From Chloroflexota bacterium (GTDB taxonomy: Bacteria > Chloroflexota > Dehalococcoidia > DSTF01 > RBG-16-68-14), in contig JADFRJ010000122.1 in assembly GCA_022561355.1 (NCBI GenBank), positions 1 to 7,046 of the forward strand: 7,046 bases of DNA, read 5' to 3'. Shown piece after piece: positions 5,353 to 7,046 of the stretch. Both the position numbers and the translations under genes were made by a program. Below the pieces are notes generated by a model. The model ran no database searches, was not told the DNA's origin, and saw nothing but the letters and a program-made list of their open reading frames with translations. Numbering within the stretch: position 1 is the stretch's first letter; each line of letters begins with the position of its first letter.

Positions 5353-6626
5353 CACTGGCTGATGTCCTAGGCACTGCCCTCGCGTCGCTCAGGAGCAATA
5401 TCCTTCGCACGCTGCTGACCATGCTCGGCATCATCATCGGCATCGCCGCGGTGATCACACTGACCGCCGCCAGCGAAGGCGCCCAGCAAGGCGTTGGCGA
5501 ACAGATCAGGGGACTGGGCAGTAATCTCTTGTTCATCCGCCCTGGATTGGAAGAAGCAGATGGCATTCAGTTACCCGGTAGTGGGGTGAATCTCTTTCTT
5601 GAAGACTCACGCGCGATCGAGGAAGCAAACTTCGAGTTCATCGAAGCGATCGCTGCTCAAGGCACGATCGGAGGGCCCGGGGACTTCATCGGTGCTCAAG
5701 CGATCTATCTAGGCCAAAACAAAAGCACCATGCTTCTCGGTACTGAGCCAAGTTATCCGTTCGTGCGCGATTTCTACGTTGACAACGGCCGCTTCCTCAC
5801 CGAAGAAGACCTGACAAAGAAAGCCCTTGTTGTTGTTCTCGGTGGAGACGTAGCGGATGAACTCTTCGATACGGAAGACCCTATCGGGAAGACGATGCGC
5901 ATTTCAGTTGGCGCTGGTCCCATCTCAATCGGTTTCAATTTTACGGTGATTGGCGTCATGGAGCGCCGCGGGGCGTCCGCGAACACCAGTCAGGATGATG
6001 TCGTCATCGTGCCGATGCCGTCACTGCAGGCCCGTATTTCATTGGTCCGCGATGCGCGTGGTCGTACGAACATCGACCAAATCAACATCAAGCTAAAGGA
6101 CCGTAATAAGGCCGATCAAGCCAAGGAAGAGATTGGCCAGCTCCTGATGGCGCTCCATGCTGTGGATTCGCCTGACTTCAGAATACAATCGCAGAGCGAT
6201 ATCCTCGACACGGCGACGCAGGTCGAACGTTCGCTGCAGGTGCTCGTCGTGTCGATCGCACTCATCTCGCTCATCGTCGGCGGCGTGGGCATCATGAACA
6301 TCATGCTCGTGTCCGTCACCGAACGAACACGCGAGATCGGCATCCGCAAGGCGGTCGGCGCCAAGCGGACGGACATTCTGTGGCAGTTCCTGATCGAGTC
6401 GGTCGTCGTCACGACGATGGGCGGCGCGATCGGCGTCCTCGTCGGAGTCGGCGCGACAGAGATCGCGGAGCGGTTCCAGATCGGCGGTGACAGCCAGTAC
6501 GTGGTCACGCCATTATGGGTGATGCTGAGTTTCGCCGTCGCCGCGGTCACCGGGCTCTTCGCCGGCGTCTACCCGGCCTGGCGGGCGTCACGCCTCGACC
6601 CGATCGAAGCTCTCCGCCACGAATAG
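5349..6626 (+). CDS. ABC transporter permease, MacB/FtsX type
   Basis: This 425-residue membrane protein has the four-helix MacB/FtsX plan. The first membrane helix is at about 20-42 (TLLTMLGIIIGIAAVITLTA). A large extracytoplasmic MacB_PCD-type domain follows (about 45-290), and three helices end the protein, near 297-322 (SLIVGGVGIMNIMLVSV), 347-372 and 385-412. The sequences TERTREIGIRKAVGAKR and YPAWRASRLDPIEALRHE are family hallmarks. The ATG overlaps the ATPase stop as ATGA and has a good GGAGG at 5337-5341, seven bases upstream, so translation is probably coupled. With the preceding genes it forms a MacAB-like exporter; members move peptides, macrolides, lipids or other amphiphiles, and the sequence does not tell which. 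The extracytoplasmic coding stretch is visibly less GC-rich than the 3' part. Confidence 0.95.
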   Translation: MTLADVLGTALASLRSNILRTLLTMLGIIIGIAAVITLTAASEGAQQGVGEQIRGLGSNLLFIRPGLEEADGIQLPGSGVNLFLEDSRAIEEANFEFIEAIAAQGTIGGPGDFIGAQAIYLGQNKSTMLLGTEPSYPFVRDFYVDNGRFLTEEDLTKKALVVVLGGDVADELFDTEDPIGKTMRISVGAGPISIGFNFTVIGVMERRGASANTSQDDVVIVPMPSLQARISLVRDARGRTNIDQINIKLKDRNKADQAKEEIGQLLMALHAVDSPDFRIQSQSDILDTATQVERSLQVLVVSIALISLIVGGVGIMNIMLVSVTERTREIGIRKAVGAKRTDILWQFLIESVVVTTMGGAIGVLVGVGATEIAERFQIGGDSQYVVTPLWVMLSFAVAAVTGLFAGVYPAWRASRLDPIEALRHE

Positions 6627-6631
6627 GGCCG

Positions 6632-6648
6632 CGCCTTCAGGCGAGGCG
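6632..6648. terminator. Possible hairpin between convergent genes
   Basis: CGCCT (6632-6636) can pair with AGGCG at 6644-6648, or with the nearer copy at 6639-6643, in the 23-base gap between the permease stop and the end of the TldE-like gene. The stem is short and no T-run follows on either strand, so this is only a weak candidate for a shared terminator. Confidence 0.25.
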
Positions 6649-6649
6649 T

Positions 6650-7046
6650 CTAGATCCCGCTGATCGTCAACTGCGACATGCGGATGCTGGGCGCGGCCAT
6701 GGAGCCGAGCCACAGCACGTCCTCGCCGACAGCGTCGATGCTGGCGAGCATCTCTTTGAGGTTCCCTGAAACGTTGATCTCAGTCACCGGATAGGTGACC
6801 TTGCCGTTCTCGATGCGGAAGCCCTGGGCGCCACGGGAGAAGTCGCCCGTTGTCATGTTCACGCCGAACCCCATCAGGTCTGTCAGCAACAGGCCGTCTT
6901 CAACGCCTTCGATGAGCGCTTCGGCGGTTAGCTCACCGGGCGTCAGCACGAGGTTGCTCGTGCCCGGCGATGGCGGCGCGGAGAGCGTGCGTCCCGCGGC
7001 GCCCGTCGTCTTACGGCCCATGCGCCGCGCGCTATAGCTGTCGAAC
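6650..7046 (-). CDS. TldE/PmbA-family metalloprotease-like protein, C-terminal part
   Basis: The frame ends at TAG 6650-6652 and is open through the right edge, giving the last 131 residues. An ATG at 7021 is internal, because the upstream codons read FDSYSARRMGRKTTGAAGR, matching the family's FDSY.AR..G..STG motif. Further hallmarks are LLLTDLMGFGVNMTTGDFSRGAQGFRIENGKVTYPVTEINVSGNL and the ending APSIRMSQLTISGI. TldD-TldE complexes are cytoplasmic proteases known for microcin B17 and CcdA processing. The TldE/PmbA partner lacks the complete metal site, and the ending here resembles PmbA rather than TldD, which carries a cysteine near its C-terminus. The gene converges on the permease and is presumably part of a different operon reaching in from the right. 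The N-terminal half is outside the window. Confidence 0.93.
   Translation of the reverse strand, partial: FDSYSARRMGRKTTGAAGRTLSAPPSPGTSNLVLTPGELTAEALIEGVEDGLLLTDLMGFGVNMTTGDFSRGAQGFRIENGKVTYPVTEINVSGNLKEMLASIDAVGEDVLWLGSMAAPSIRMSQLTISGI

Noticed and set aside
6650..7021. Complete 123-residue protein starting at ATG 7021
   Set aside because: The frame continues upstream with FDSYSARR, a conserved TldD/PmbA segment, so the ATG is internal and the gene is cut by the window edge.

Overview
This window most likely comes from a bacterium with roughly 60% GC. The style suggests Chloroflexota (Dehalococcoidia-like): split NDP-forming acyl-CoA synthetase genes, a GTG start, SD-poor starts, and an Ala/Asp-rich HlyD-type adaptor with helical repeats. 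This placement is inference; an actinobacterial or other high-GC origin is not excluded. Both ends of the window cut through genes.

Layout. (1) Positions 1-1602, minus strand: a two-gene operon for an NDP(ADP)-forming acyl/acetyl-CoA synthetase. The ATP-grasp (beta-type) subunit comes first, followed after 18 bases by the CoA-binding (alpha-type) subunit, which runs off the left edge. Both putative phospho-relay histidines are visible. A good sigma70-like promoter sits so close to the beta ATG that the message is probably leaderless. (2) Positions 1603-1824: divergent intergenic region with GC-rich palindromes and a tRNA promoter. (3) Positions 1825-1899: an intact tRNA-Gly(GCC) with encoded CCA, followed by a strong 12-bp hairpin. 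(4) Positions 1939-2112: promoter and operator-like region. (5) Positions 2113-6626, plus strand: a three-gene MacAB-like export operon, made of a membrane-anchored periplasmic adaptor (HlyD/MacA type), an ABC ATPase (MacB/LolD type) and a FtsX/MacB-type permease. The last two overlap by ATGA. (6) Positions 6650-7046, minus strand: the C-terminal part of a TldE/PmbA-family protein, convergent with the permease and cut by the right edge.

The most unusual object is the adaptor. At about 826 residues it is roughly twice the length of MacA. Between the two halves of its lipoyl domain lies an almost crystalline array of 33-residue (99-bp) helical units, most ending in a D/E-G-P turn. The units fall symmetrically on either side of a 67-residue insert that carries the protein's only two cysteines. 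If the array is a hairpin, this is a very long stalk with a possible disulfide at its tip. The transporter class is known; the repeat architecture is what deserves a closer look. No outer-membrane TolC partner is encoded here, and no CRISPR, insertion sequence, integrase or phage gene is visible.
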